Source: CBDIBC01 sp965276635
GTDB lineage: Bacteria; Actinomycetota; Acidimicrobiia; Acidimicrobiales; Palsa-688
DNA length: 64,000 bases
Reading direction: 5' to 3'
NCBI GenBank assembly: GCA_965276635.1
Contig: CBDIBC010000004.1
Span: forward strand, 558,001-622,000
Both the position numbers and the translations under genes were made by a program. This document shows, one piece after another, positions 1 through 7,823 of this stretch. The notes beneath the pieces are model-generated. The model ran no database searches. It had not been told where the DNA came from and worked only from the letters and a program-made list of their open reading frames with translations. How positions within the stretch are numbered: position 1 is the first letter of the stretch; every line of letters begins with the position of its first letter.

Positions 1-1015
1 GGCGCGGGTCGAGGACGCCCGGACACGGCGGGAAGGCCCCGACGTCGGCGACGTGATCGATGGTGATGGCCTGGATCGTCAGCTCGGCGTCGATCGCCAT
101 GCGCACCCGCCCGGTCTCGTTGCGCGAGTGGGAGGCCGACACCAGGTTCTCCCGGCGGTCCTCGATCCACTTGACCGGTGAGGCCAGCAACCGGGAGGCC
201 AGGGCGACGGCGCACTCCTCCCGGAAGACGAACATCTTCTGACCGAAGCCGCCGCCGACGTCGCGAGCGGTCACCCGGATCTGGCTCTCGGGGACCTTCA
301 GGTACCGCGAGAAGAAGTTGCGGGTCTCGTGGACGCTCTGGCACGAGCAGGTGATGTCGATCTCCTCGCGGCCCGCTGTCCACGACGCCACGATCCCCCT
401 ACCCTCCATCGGTACGGAGAGGTAGCGGTTCTGTTCGACGGTGCAGGCCACGACGTGGGCCACGCCCGCGAAGGAGTCGTCGAGGTCAGGGGAGAGGGAG
501 GTGAACGGCACCTCGACCATGGCGTTGGAGGGGAACCCCCACGCGCCGTGCACCAGATGGTCGGTGTCGGCGGCGGCGACGTTGAAGTCGACCACCGCGT
601 CGGACGGGTCGATGTCGACCTCGATGAGCTCTCCGGCGTCCTCCGCCAGATAGCGGCTCTCGGCCACCACCAAGGCGATGGGCTCGCCGACGTGGCGGAC
701 GTCGGTGCTGGCGAGCGGCGGGGGTACTTGCAGCTCCTCGCCCATCAGGGCGTGCCACGCCGGGCCGAAGCGGCCCTCGAGGTCGACAGCGGTGAAGACG
801 GCGACGACGCCGGGTGCCCGGCGGGCCGCATCGACGTCGACGCCCAGCAGCGTGCCGCGAGCGACGTCGCTCCGCACGAAGGCGGCATGGAGCAGACCGG
901 GAACCGAGACGTCGTCGACGTACAGCCCGTGGCCGGTGACCAGGCGTCGATCTTCCTTTCGAGTGACCGACTGCCCGATGAACCGGGCTGCTGCGGTCGG
1001 GGCCACCGTGGTCAT
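1..1015 (-). CDS. Xanthine dehydrogenase family molybdopterin-binding subunit (CoxL-like), partial
   Basis: Large catalytic subunit of a Mo-hydroxylase of the xanthine dehydrogenase/CO dehydrogenase family; it would carry the Mo-pterin cytosine dinucleotide cofactor in a cytoplasmic LMS complex. Only about 338 N-terminal residues are present because the gene leaves the window at base 1. The hammerhead domain covers about residues 20-130 and the Mo-binding domain follows, with the GGGFGQK motif at about 254-260. The ATG at 1015-1013 overlaps the coxS stop by 4 bp. The diagnostic active-site loop (AYxCSFR of true CO dehydrogenase or AYRGAGR of other forms) lies outside the window, so the substrate cannot be assigned. 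Confidence 0.9.
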   Translation of the reverse strand, partial: MTTVAPTAAARFIGQSVTRKEDRRLVTGHGLYVDDVSVPGLLHAAFVRSDVARGTLLGVDVDAARRAPGVVAVFTAVDLEGRFGPAWHALMGEELQVPPPLASTDVRHVGEPIALVVAESRYLAEDAGELIEVDIDPSDAVVDFNVAAADTDHLVHGAWGFPSNAMVEVPFTSLSPDLDDSFAGVAHVVACTVEQNRYLSVPMEGRGIVASWTAGREEIDITCSCQSVHETRNFFSRYLKVPESQIRVTARDVGGGFGQKMFVFREECAVALASRLLASPVKWIEDRRENLVSASHSRNETGRVRMAIDAELTIQAITIDHVADVGAFPPCPGVLDPR

Positions 1016-1587
1016 GGGCGCATCTCCTCGGGTCCGGTCGGGCCGGCGGCGGGCTCGGCGTGGTGGAGGTCGGCGTGGTGGAGGTCGGCGGCGGCCCGGC
1101 GCACGGCCCGGAGGATCCCCTGGTAGCCCGTGCACCGGCAGATGTTCCCCGACAGGCCGGTACGGATCTCGTCGTCGGTCGGTTCCGGATTGGCGTCGAG
1201 GAAGGAGGCGACCGACATCACGAAACCCGGTGTGCAGAACCCGCACTGCAAGCCGTGCTCGGCCTGGAAGGCGGCCTGCACGGGGTGGAGGTCGCCGTCG
1301 GCGGCGCCGGCCAGGCCTTCGATGGTCGTGATCTCGCTGCCGTCGACCTGGATGGCGAAGACGAGGCAGGCTCGGGTCGCTCGCCCGTCCAGGCGCACCG
1401 TGCACGCCCCGCACACACCGTGCTCGCAGCCGAGGTGGGTGCCCGTCAGTCGAAGGTCTTCCCGGAGGAAGTCGGCGAGGGTCTTGCGGGCTTCGACGGT
1501 GGCGTGGTGGCGGCGGCCATTGACGCGGACGGTCACCTCGCCGAAGGTCGACCCCACCGGGGCCGGGGTGAGCTCGAGATCAGTCAC
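1012..1587 (-). CDS. [2Fe-2S]-binding small subunit of Mo-hydroxylase (CoxS-like)
   Basis: Electron-transfer subunit with two [2Fe-2S] clusters, passing electrons from the Mo centre of CoxL to the FAD of CoxM. The plant-ferredoxin cysteines are at residues 54, 59, 62 and 74 (CEHGVCGAC...C). The second cluster motif is CGFC at 115-118 and CRC at 150-152. The GTG start at 1587 (VTDLELTP) overlaps the coxM stop in a GTGACTGA arrangement, and the stop overlaps coxL by ATGA. The normal fold ends near residue 170. The C-terminus then has a short repeated tail (DLHHADLHHAEP) encoded by a 15-bp near-repeat that resembles the minisatellite at 35 kb. Length 191 aa. Confidence 0.93.
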   Translation of the reverse strand: MTDLELTPAPVGSTFGEVTVRVNGRRHHATVEARKTLADFLREDLRLTGTHLGCEHGVCGACTVRLDGRATRACLVFAIQVDGSEITTIEGLAGAADGDLHPVQAAFQAEHGLQCGFCTPGFVMSVASFLDANPEPTDDEIRTGLSGNICRCTGYQGILRAVRRAAADLHHADLHHAEPAAGPTGPEEMRP

Positions 1588-2458
1588 GGGCTGTGTCCCT
1601 GCTGGCGTCGGCCAAGGCACGGGTGACGGCACGGCGGACGACCGTGACGCCGATGCGGCTGCGGAGCGCCCCGGACGCGTGCAGGTCACCGGGCGGATCG
1701 AGGTCCTCGACCGCGGCCCGCCCGATGGCCTCGACATCGACGGCGGCGGCCGTCGCTCCCGTCAGCGCCGACTCGGCCGCCGTGGCCCGCATCGGGGTGC
1801 TGGCCAGGCCGAACAGCCCGATGGCGGCCCGGGCGATCGTCCCCTGGTCCACCTGGATGCCGACGGCAGCCCCGGCGAGGGCGAAGTCGCCCTCCCGGCG
1901 GGCCACCTCCTCGACGGCGAACCCGGCGCCCGGAGCCCACGCCGGGAAATGGGCGGCGACGAGCAGCTCGTCGGCCTCGAGGGTGGTCATCCACGTTCCG
2001 GCGAAGAAATCCGATGACGCCTGGCGGCGGGTGCCTCCCGGTCCGGCGATCTCCATCTCAGCGTCGAGGGCGACGGCCACTGCGGGGTACTCGGCCGCCG
2101 GATCGGCGTGGGCCAACGAGCCGCCCAGCGTGCCGCGGCTGCGGATCTGGAAGTGACCGATGTGCCGCGTCGCCTGGGCGAGCAGGGGTACCTGCGCGGC
2201 GAGCATCGTCGATCCCTCGATCTCGCACTGGCGGACCATGGCGCCGACGCGCATGCCTGTGGTCGTGCGTTCCATGGTGCCCAGCTGCGAGACCCGATTG
2301 ACGTCGACGAGCGCCTCGAACCGGGTGAGGCGCAAGTTGAGCATCGGTACCAGGCTCTGGCCGCCGGCCAGGACCTTGGCATCGTCGAGGTCCGCCAGCA
2401 AGCCGGTGACCTCCTCGACCGTCGTCGGGGCGTGGTACAGAAATGGTGCCGGCTTCAC
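1580..2458 (-). CDS. FAD-binding medium subunit of Mo-hydroxylase (CoxM-like)
   Basis: FAD-binding subunit (292 aa) of the CoxMSL-type hydroxylase. The N-terminus has the family signature for FAD binding: LAGGQSLVPMLNLRL at about residues 31-45 and TLGGSLAHADPAAEYP near 110-125. The C-terminal CO-dehydrogenase flavoprotein domain follows. The start is a GTG (VKPAPFLYH), whose GTGA overlaps the stop of the upstream CMD-family gene. Gene order CMD-M-S-L with overlaps at every junction indicates one transcript. Confidence 0.92.
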   Translation of the reverse strand: MKPAPFLYHAPTTVEEVTGLLADLDDAKVLAGGQSLVPMLNLRLTRFEALVDVNRVSQLGTMERTTTGMRVGAMVRQCEIEGSTMLAAQVPLLAQATRHIGHFQIRSRGTLGGSLAHADPAAEYPAVAVALDAEMEIAGPGGTRRQASSDFFAGTWMTTLEADELLVAAHFPAWAPGAGFAVEEVARREGDFALAGAAVGIQVDQGTIARAAIGLFGLASTPMRATAAESALTGATAAAVDVEAIGRAAVEDLDPPGDLHASGALRSRIGVTVVRRAVTRALADASRDTARD

Positions 2459-3084
2459 GTTCCCCCTTCCTGTCGTTGGCTGCGGTCGACCGTCGCCGGT
2501 CCCGCCGCCGCTCCGGCGTCGATCTCCGAGCGCGCCACCCCGACCTGGCGTGGGTCGTACGGGATCACCGGCGGGCTGTCCCCGAACACGTCGAGCGTGT
2601 GGATGAACCGGTGCGTGCCGATCATGCGCCCGCAGGTGATCCCGAGGGCGACGATCTCGGCGGTAGAGAAGACCTCGGCGAGCGACGCGTAGGTGTCGTC
2701 GGCGATCGCATGGTGATCGCCGGCCAGCAGGTCGAGGAATCGAAGGGCGCGCCGCTCGCGTTCGGTCAGGTCGGATCGCAACGCCGGGTTGGCGATGCAC
2801 GTGACGTCGTCGGCCGAGACCGTCTCGACCTTCCGGGAGGCCATGCAGGGCGCGCATCCGCCGAGCTGCGCGCTGCGGATCCGGAGCAGTTCGAGCAGCT
2901 TGGCGTCGAGGACGCTGCCGGGGAAGTTCGGGTGGCCGCCGCCGTCGCCTGACACCCGATCGGCGTAGGCGAGGATCTGCAAGGGCACCGGCGTGGTGTA
3001 GGCGCCCGACGCCAGCCCGGCCTCGAGCGGCGCCCGCACCGTCCGGTCGATCTCGTCCCACGGAATCGGCTCTATCCTCGGCAT
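2455..3084 (-). CDS. Carboxymuconolactone decarboxylase / AhpD-like family protein
   Basis: A 209-aa alpha-helical AhpD-fold protein. The CxxC redox pair is at residues 77-80 (GGCAPC) inside the helix normally used for peroxidase or decarboxylase activity. Start ATG at 3084 was chosen because GGGGGA lies 8 nt upstream and because the domain begins there (MPRIEPIPWDEID); an upstream open frame has no family similarity. It is translationally coupled to coxM, which suggests a role with the Mo-hydroxylase, either processing its product or protecting against peroxide. The actual reaction cannot be told from sequence. Confidence 0.85.
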   Translation of the reverse strand: MPRIEPIPWDEIDRTVRAPLEAGLASGAYTTPVPLQILAYADRVSGDGGGHPNFPGSVLDAKLLELLRIRSAQLGGCAPCMASRKVETVSADDVTCIANPALRSDLTERERRALRFLDLLAGDHHAIADDTYASLAEVFSTAEIVALGITCGRMIGTHRFIHTLDVFGDSPPVIPYDPRQVGVARSEIDAGAAAGPATVDRSQRQEGGT

Positions 3085-3178
3085 CGGCGGGTCCCCCAAG
3101 GCTCGTGTGTCCACTGGCGAAGCTAGCGCAGCTGCAGCCGTTGGATCCGCTCGTCTTCGAGCCCGGGGTCCGTCGGGA

Positions 3179-3628
3179 TCAGCGGTCGCCGGCGAGACCG
3201 GGACGGAAGAAGGATGCCGCGCTCCGCCCGTCCACCGTCGCCCTTCGGCGGGCGAAGAGCCAGCGTTCGCCAACCCTCGTATACTCGTCGATGTACCGAC
3301 CCCAGTGGTCGAGGCCGATCGCCGTCAAGACCTGGAAGTAACAGCGGCCCCTGGCGGTTGATGGGTCGACGATGTCGATCTGGTGGGTCCCGGTCATGTG
3401 GCGGATGTAGGCCGGCTGATCGGCCCCCGTGTCACGCTCCCGGACGCCGGTGAAGATGCGAAGGATCTCGTCGTGACCGGTGTAGGCACCGTGATCCAGC
3501 TCCATGACCGCATCGGGGGCGAAGAGCTCGAGCACGGCGGCAAAGCGTCCGGTGTCCCCGTTGGCGTTGTAGCGCGCCACCAGATCACGGATGGCCTCTC
3601 GCCCGGCCAGCTCCCAGGTTTCCATCAT
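3179..3628 (-). CDS. SnoaL/NTF2-like protein
   Basis: A 149-aa cone-shaped NTF2/SnoaL fold typical of small dehydratases, isomerases or ring-hydroxylating accessory proteins. Seen in sequence: an N-terminal helix pair (REAIRDLVARYNANGDTGR), the FAPDAVMELD strand, and a late WLFARRRATVDG strand. GGGAG precedes the first of two adjacent ATGs. The gene lies 94 bp upstream of the CMD-cox operon on the same strand, so it may be its first gene. No substrate can be inferred. Confidence 0.82.
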   Translation of the reverse strand: MMETWELAGREAIRDLVARYNANGDTGRFAAVLELFAPDAVMELDHGAYTGHDEILRIFTGVRERDTGADQPAYIRHMTGTHQIDIVDPSTARGRCYFQVLTAIGLDHWGRYIDEYTRVGERWLFARRRATVDGRSAASFFRPGLAGDR

Positions 3629-3758
3629 CGAGCTCCCAATCTCACCCGGCGGAGAGCCTCGGCCTCGTGGAGATCCCGGTCACTCGTCGGATGCCAACCG
3701 CCCCTTTGCCCAGCCGATTCTCGAGCGCTGGAGGGCGACGGCGGCTGTACGCCGCGCT

Positions 3759-3795
3759 TCTCGTGCCCCGCCAACCCTGATGGCGGGGCACGAGA
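3759..3795. terminator. Strong hairpin terminator after the DUF4331 gene
   Basis: Perfect 15-bp inverted repeat (TCTCGTGCCCCGCCA, loop ACCCTGA, then the exact complement), 6 nt past the DUF4331 stop codon. There is no T-run, as is common in GC-rich actinobacteria. It probably ends the 6557-3802 operon. Confidence 0.75.
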
Positions 3796-3801
3796 TTGAT
3801 G

Positions 3802-5205
3802 TCAGGGCTGGCTTTCGGGTGTGGGTACCGGGGTGGCGGCGGGGTTGTCGTAGCCGTCGTGGGGGTCGGCCAGGTAGGGGAAGGCGGCTTGGAAGGCGCT
3901 GGGTTCGGGGCCGAGCCCGTCGGTGACTGAGGTCACGACTTTGTCGGGGGTGTAGGACTTGTCGACGAGGGGGATGGTGGCGCCGGCGACGGCTTGGAGC
4001 TCGATGGTGACGACGTCGTCCATGGGACGCCGGCCGTTGGGGAAGCCTTGAAGGTCGCCGCCCAGGAGGCCTTCTTTGTAGTTCGGGTTGGCCGAGGAAG
4101 GTATGGCCATGTTCAGGCGGAGCATCTCGGCTTGGACGCCGGTCCCGTTGTAGGTCTGGAAGGTAGGGGACACGACGCCGGCGGGGATGCCGGTGAGGAA
4201 GATGGCTTCGAGGTCGGCGCGTGGCTTGCTATAGCCGGCCAGGTTGGGGAACGCACCTGGGTAGAGGGCGGGAAGGAGCTTCTGCAGCTCGGGCGAGGCC
4301 ACCGCCGGAGCGAACTGGCTGTCGTTGACCGGCGGCTGGCTGTTGAAGTAGTCCTTCTTGCTCATGGGCACGATCACCTCGTTGACCAGCGGGCTGCCCA
4401 GGCGGGACACCTGGACGAACGGGCCGGTCCCGGTGGTGACACCGGTGGTGGGATCGAACATCCGCACTTGCTGGCGGCTGGCGGTGGTGTAGACGCCGAT
4501 CACCGCCAGAGGGGAGGTGGGGTCGGTGGGGGTGGACCCGTCCCGGGTCAGCTTGCTGATCGGCACCTGGATGGCGATGCTGTGCACGTTCTTGGAGGCC
4601 AGGGCGTTCACGCCGGGGGCGGCGGCGGTGGGGATGACATGGGCGTTTTGCAGGGGGCGCAGGTCGCCCAGGTCGAAGATGGAGCCCAAGTCCACGTAGA
4701 AGCCCTCGGCCCGCTGGCCGGCGAAGACGATCTCGCCGCTGGAGAGACGGTTGACGGCCATGGCCGACAGGTTGGCGTAGTTCGGCGTCGAGCGCGGCCC
4801 CACGTTGCACGGCGGGCACGGCAGGTTCTGGCCCAGCGACGTCGACCCGGTGGCATCGACCCGGGTGACCGTGTAGGTCTGGCGCCGGTTCCAGTTCGGG
4901 TCGGTCAACGACTTGATCGGGCCGGTGTTGTACAAGAACGTGTTCGGATTGGTGATAGTGGTGGTGAACCGGAACTGGAACGTCAGCCCCGGGTTCCCCG
5001 AACCGGTGTTGTCGATGTGGATCTCATAGAGGACATCGTCGCCGAACTCGAAGAAGTTCGGTCCGCCCGCCGGGTCCTGCACCGGCACATAGTTGGCCAA
5101 GATGGTGACAGTCCCGTTGTTCTCCGGGCTCACGAACGCATAGACGTCGGTGCTGTCGGCCACCGGGTCTTTGGAGATGGCAGGCGCTTCTTTATGTGAC
5201 GACAT
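3802..5205 (-). CDS. DUF4331 domain-containing protein
   Basis: A 467-aa protein covering the whole DUF4331 family. It begins with the family hallmark SSHKEAPAISKDP, then DSTDVYAFVSPEN, an immunoglobulin-like beta-rich body, and the late RPMDDVVTIELQA. A good RBS (GAGGTGA) precedes the ATG at 5205. No classical signal peptide is visible at the N-terminus, unlike many relatives. It is the third gene of an operon with a repeat protein and a Tat-exported protein. The biochemical role of DUF4331 is unknown; extracellular or envelope association is inferred from neighbours only. Confidence 0.9.
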   Translation of the reverse strand: MSSHKEAPAISKDPVADSTDVYAFVSPENNGTVTILANYVPVQDPAGGPNFFEFGDDVLYEIHIDNTGSGNPGLTFQFRFTTTITNPNTFLYNTGPIKSLTDPNWNRRQTYTVTRVDATGSTSLGQNLPCPPCNVGPRSTPNYANLSAMAVNRLSSGEIVFAGQRAEGFYVDLGSIFDLGDLRPLQNAHVIPTAAAPGVNALASKNVHSIAIQVPISKLTRDGSTPTDPTSPLAVIGVYTTASRQQVRMFDPTTGVTTGTGPFVQVSRLGSPLVNEVIVPMSKKDYFNSQPPVNDSQFAPAVASPELQKLLPALYPGAFPNLAGYSKPRADLEAIFLTGIPAGVVSPTFQTYNGTGVQAEMLRLNMAIPSSANPNYKEGLLGGDLQGFPNGRRPMDDVVTIELQAVAGATIPLVDKSYTPDKVVTSVTDGLGPEPSAFQAAFPYLADPHDGYDNPAATPVPTPESQP

Positions 5206-5256
5206 GTCAGTTCACCTCACGAACGGTAGGGGCGGTAGCAATCGGGCAGCACAGGC

Positions 5257-5544
5257 TCACTGCGTCACCGCAATCAGCTGCCGGGTCAAGTCATGGCTTT
5301 GGAACTCGATCTTGCGGGTCCCCACGAACACCGCGATGGTGCCGCTCTTGGCGTCGACGACATGGGCGACCACGTTCTCGTTCGACTCGGCATGATCGTT
5401 GCTGCCGGTCCGCTTAGGGGCGCCGGCGGCGCTGGTGAACAGTGACGGCGACACGACCGAGGTGCCAACCACCGCCACCGAGCCGACAGCCGCGGCTCCA
5501 AGCGATGCGTTGCGCAGGAATCGACGCCGGGAGATGTCAGGCAT
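5257..5544 (-). CDS. Small Tat-signal protein, unknown function
   Basis: A 95-aa protein with a twin-arginine signal: SRRRFLRNASLG followed by a hydrophobic Ala/Val stretch to about residue 35. The mature part is only about 55 residues. The ATG at 5544 has a near-perfect AAAAGGAG upstream. An alternative ATG at 5586 overlaps the stop of the preceding gene (TGATG), so translation may be coupled either way. No domain recognised. The RRxFLR motif normally marks folded or cofactor-bearing exported proteins, but no cofactor motif is seen; it may be a partner of the adjacent DUF4331 protein. Confidence 0.8.
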   Translation of the reverse strand: MPDISRRRFLRNASLGAAAVGSVAVVGTSVVSPSLFTSAAGAPKRTGSNDHAESNENVVAHVVDAKSGTIAVFVGTRKIEFQSHDLTRQLIAVTQ

Positions 5545-5585
5545 GGTGTGCTCCTTTTGAGAAGAGGAAGAGATGGGCTCGGTCA

Positions 5586-6557
5586 TCAGAAGAACGCGCC
5601 TCCCACGATCGGCTGGTTCAGCCTGACGGCGCCCTCAGAACCGCAGAACTGCGAGTCGCCGTAGTTGAACACGCCGCCGTCAGTGGCGAAGAGGGTGTAG
5701 CCCAGGCCCTGGAAGGTCCCGGACACACTGGTGACCGGCCGTCGCAACGGGATATTGCCGGCCGACCCGTAGAAACCGGAGCCGCCGTAGGTGAGCGCGG
5801 CGCCATCCGACGCGGTGAGCACATACCCGTTGCTGGTACGCGACGGGCTGATCGCCACCACCGGGGCATTCAACGCCACATTGCCGGCCGACCCATAAAA
5901 CTTGGCGTCACCGAACGAGAACACCCCACCATCGGAAGCCACCAGCCAGTAGCCCCGACCGTTCTGAGTCGGCGCTATCCCCACGATCGGCTTGTTCAAA
6001 TGCACATTCCCCAACGACCCATAGAACGCGGCGTCACCGAAGGAGAAGATGCCGCCATCCGACGCCACCAGCCAGTAGCCCAAACCGTCGGGCGTCGTGG
6101 CCATGGCCACCACCGGAGCGACCAGCGAACGGCCCCCCGTCGATCCCTCGAAAGGAGCATCGCCGAACGTGAACACCCCACCATCCGACGCCACCAAGCT
6201 GTAACCGCGACCGTCGAAACTGGGGGCCATCCCCACAATCGGCCGGTTCAACCGGACATTGCCCGTCGAACCATAAAACTTGGCCGTCCCAAACGTGAAA
6301 ATGCCGCCATCCGACGCCACCTCCCAATACCCCTGCCCCGACGGACCAGTGCAGGTCGCACCAGCCGCCTGAACCACCGACGCCGCCGCACTGGACGCGG
6401 CGGTGGCCGGCTGGGCGGCCCCGACCCCGACCGAGCTGGCCAGCCCGGCGGTGGTCAGGGTGGCGAAGGTGACTGCGGTGGCCGCAGCAGCTCGCGTCGT
6501 CGTCCGGCCCGGCAATGGTCGCCTCCGGGTCTGTCGGTCGTGTGGACGAAGCCCCAT
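5586..6557 (-). CDS. Secreted protein of 'VASDGGIFSFGDAxFYGS' repeats
   Basis: A 323-aa exported protein. A basic N-terminus and Ala/Thr-rich hydrophobic stretch form a signal region to about residue 60. Six to seven repeats of about 40 residues follow, each reading G-Y-W-x-V-A-S-D-G-G-I/V-F-S/T-F-G-D/T-A-x-F-Y-G-S, then LNxPIVGIAP, suggesting a beta-propeller-like fold. The start at 6557 is set by AGGAGG 6 nt upstream of ATG. I know such repeats from Acidimicrobiia and related actinobacteria, often at the end of larger surface or cell-wall enzymes; here they stand alone. First gene of the operon with the Tat and DUF4331 proteins. Confidence 0.85.
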   Translation of the reverse strand: MGLRPHDRQTRRRPLPGRTTTRAAAATAVTFATLTTAGLASSVGVGAAQPATAASSAAASVVQAAGATCTGPSGQGYWEVASDGGIFTFGTAKFYGSTGNVRLNRPIVGMAPSFDGRGYSLVASDGGVFTFGDAPFEGSTGGRSLVAPVVAMATTPDGLGYWLVASDGGIFSFGDAAFYGSLGNVHLNKPIVGIAPTQNGRGYWLVASDGGVFSFGDAKFYGSAGNVALNAPVVAISPSRTSNGYVLTASDGAALTYGGSGFYGSAGNIPLRRPVTSVSGTFQGLGYTLFATDGGVFNYGDSQFCGSEGAVRLNQPIVGGAFF

Positions 6558-6871
6558 CTGGTGCCTCCTCGGTCGTGGGTGGATCCGGCGCGACACGGTC
6601 AGCGGTCGCCGTAGCGACGTCGGCCGGCGGCACGAACATAGCGGTGAGGTCTATCAGTCGGCTCGAGCGCGGCCGACGCCTTGACGCGACAGGCCGACGA
6701 CGGCGTGATCCCGGTCGTCCTCCATCCGTCCTCCCCAACGCGCATGGTTCGTCCTGTCCGGCAGGTAACCCGCGTGGTCCAGGCGGTGCACTCGAGCGAG
6801 TACAAATGCAAACCATAGCGGAATATCTGGCGGAATGCCAGCGGGCGGGTCGGGAACGTCCCGACCTGCTG
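6558..6871. other. 314-bp intergenic region with a short hairpin
   Basis: No coding sequence recognised. It should contain the promoter of the repeat-protein operon. A perfect 8-bp inverted repeat (GGTCGGGA, loop ACG, TCCCGACC) at 6848-6866 sits just past the stop of the transglutaminase-like gene and may end its transcript. There is no T-run. Confidence 0.5.
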
Positions 6872-7681
6872 TCAACTGGCAGTTACGGCCTCGGCCCGGA
6901 CCGTCATCGAGCGCAGCTCCGGCCCGCCGTAGGTGGAGACCATGGCCACGTCCAGGGCGTCGCGACCGCGGGCTACCAGCGCCCGGCCGATCCGCGGCTG
7001 GTTGTTCCGCGGGTCGAAGGTCCACCACCGCCCGTCGAGGAACGCTTCCATCCAGGCGCAGAAGTCCATGGGGTCGGGGGTGGGGATGACGCCGATGTCG
7101 GGGAGGTAGCCGAACACGTAGCGGGCGGGGATGTTCAGGGCGCGGCAGAAGGTGACGGCCAGGTGGGCGAAGTCACGGCAGACGCCGGTGCGGTGGTTGA
7201 ACACGTCGACGGCCGTGGCCAGGGGAGAGGCGGTCACGTAGGCGAAGTGCACCTCGGCGTGCACCCAGTCGCAGATGGCCTGGACGCGTCCCCAGCCGGG
7301 TGGGACGGACCCGAAGAGCCGCCACGCGTCATCGGCCAGCTCCTGGGCGGGGCAGAAGCGGCTGGGCAACGTGTAGAGGAGGACGGCGTCGGGCAGCAGC
7401 CCGGGCGCCACCTCGGCGGCATCGCGCTGCTCGGGATCGGCGGCATCGGGCACCTCGAGGAGGGCGGTGTAGCGGAGGGAGGTGTCGCCGGGAGGGAGGG
7501 TCGCCCGCCGGCAGACGTTCCCGTAGCTGTCCACGTAGCGCGACATGCCGAGCTGCGGCGCGTTCAGCCAACGCTCGTCGAGTGCCGCGACCCCGCCGTC
7601 GAGGCGCGGTTCGACCTGGATCACCGCATGGGTGTCCACCTCGGCCCGATAGACGAACTCGCACCCCACCTGTACTCGCAT
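6872..7681 (-). CDS. Transglutaminase-like cysteine protease-fold protein
   Basis: A 269-aa protein with an N-terminal beta domain (residues 1-110) and a C-terminal transglutaminase core. The nucleophile region is HRTGVCRDFAHLAV. The acid lies in GRWWTFDPRNN. The tail QPRIGRALVARGRDALDVA is typical of bacterial transglutaminase-like proteins. Where a catalytic His is usually expected (xxHAWxE), this protein has DFCAWMEAF, so the triad may be incomplete or rearranged. Start ATG at 7681 (MRVQVGCEFVYR) fits the domain start; upstream open frame is low-complexity. Peptidase or cross-linking activity is inferred from family only. Confidence 0.85.
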   Translation of the reverse strand: MRVQVGCEFVYRAEVDTHAVIQVEPRLDGGVAALDERWLNAPQLGMSRYVDSYGNVCRRATLPPGDTSLRYTALLEVPDAADPEQRDAAEVAPGLLPDAVLLYTLPSRFCPAQELADDAWRLFGSVPPGWGRVQAICDWVHAEVHFAYVTASPLATAVDVFNHRTGVCRDFAHLAVTFCRALNIPARYVFGYLPDIGVIPTPDPMDFCAWMEAFLDGRWWTFDPRNNQPRIGRALVARGRDALDVAMVSTYGGPELRSMTVRAEAVTAS

Positions 7682-7823
7682 CGTCCGCCATGTTGGTCGA
7701 TCCCGGTCGCTGGTGCGTCGGGCCGCGTGAAGGGTCCATGAACAACGACGGCCGGTTCGGCGATGGGCTCGGCTGCTGTCCTGGCCGCTCGGCGCCGGCG
7801 CAGGCGGATCCCGCGGTGGACCC

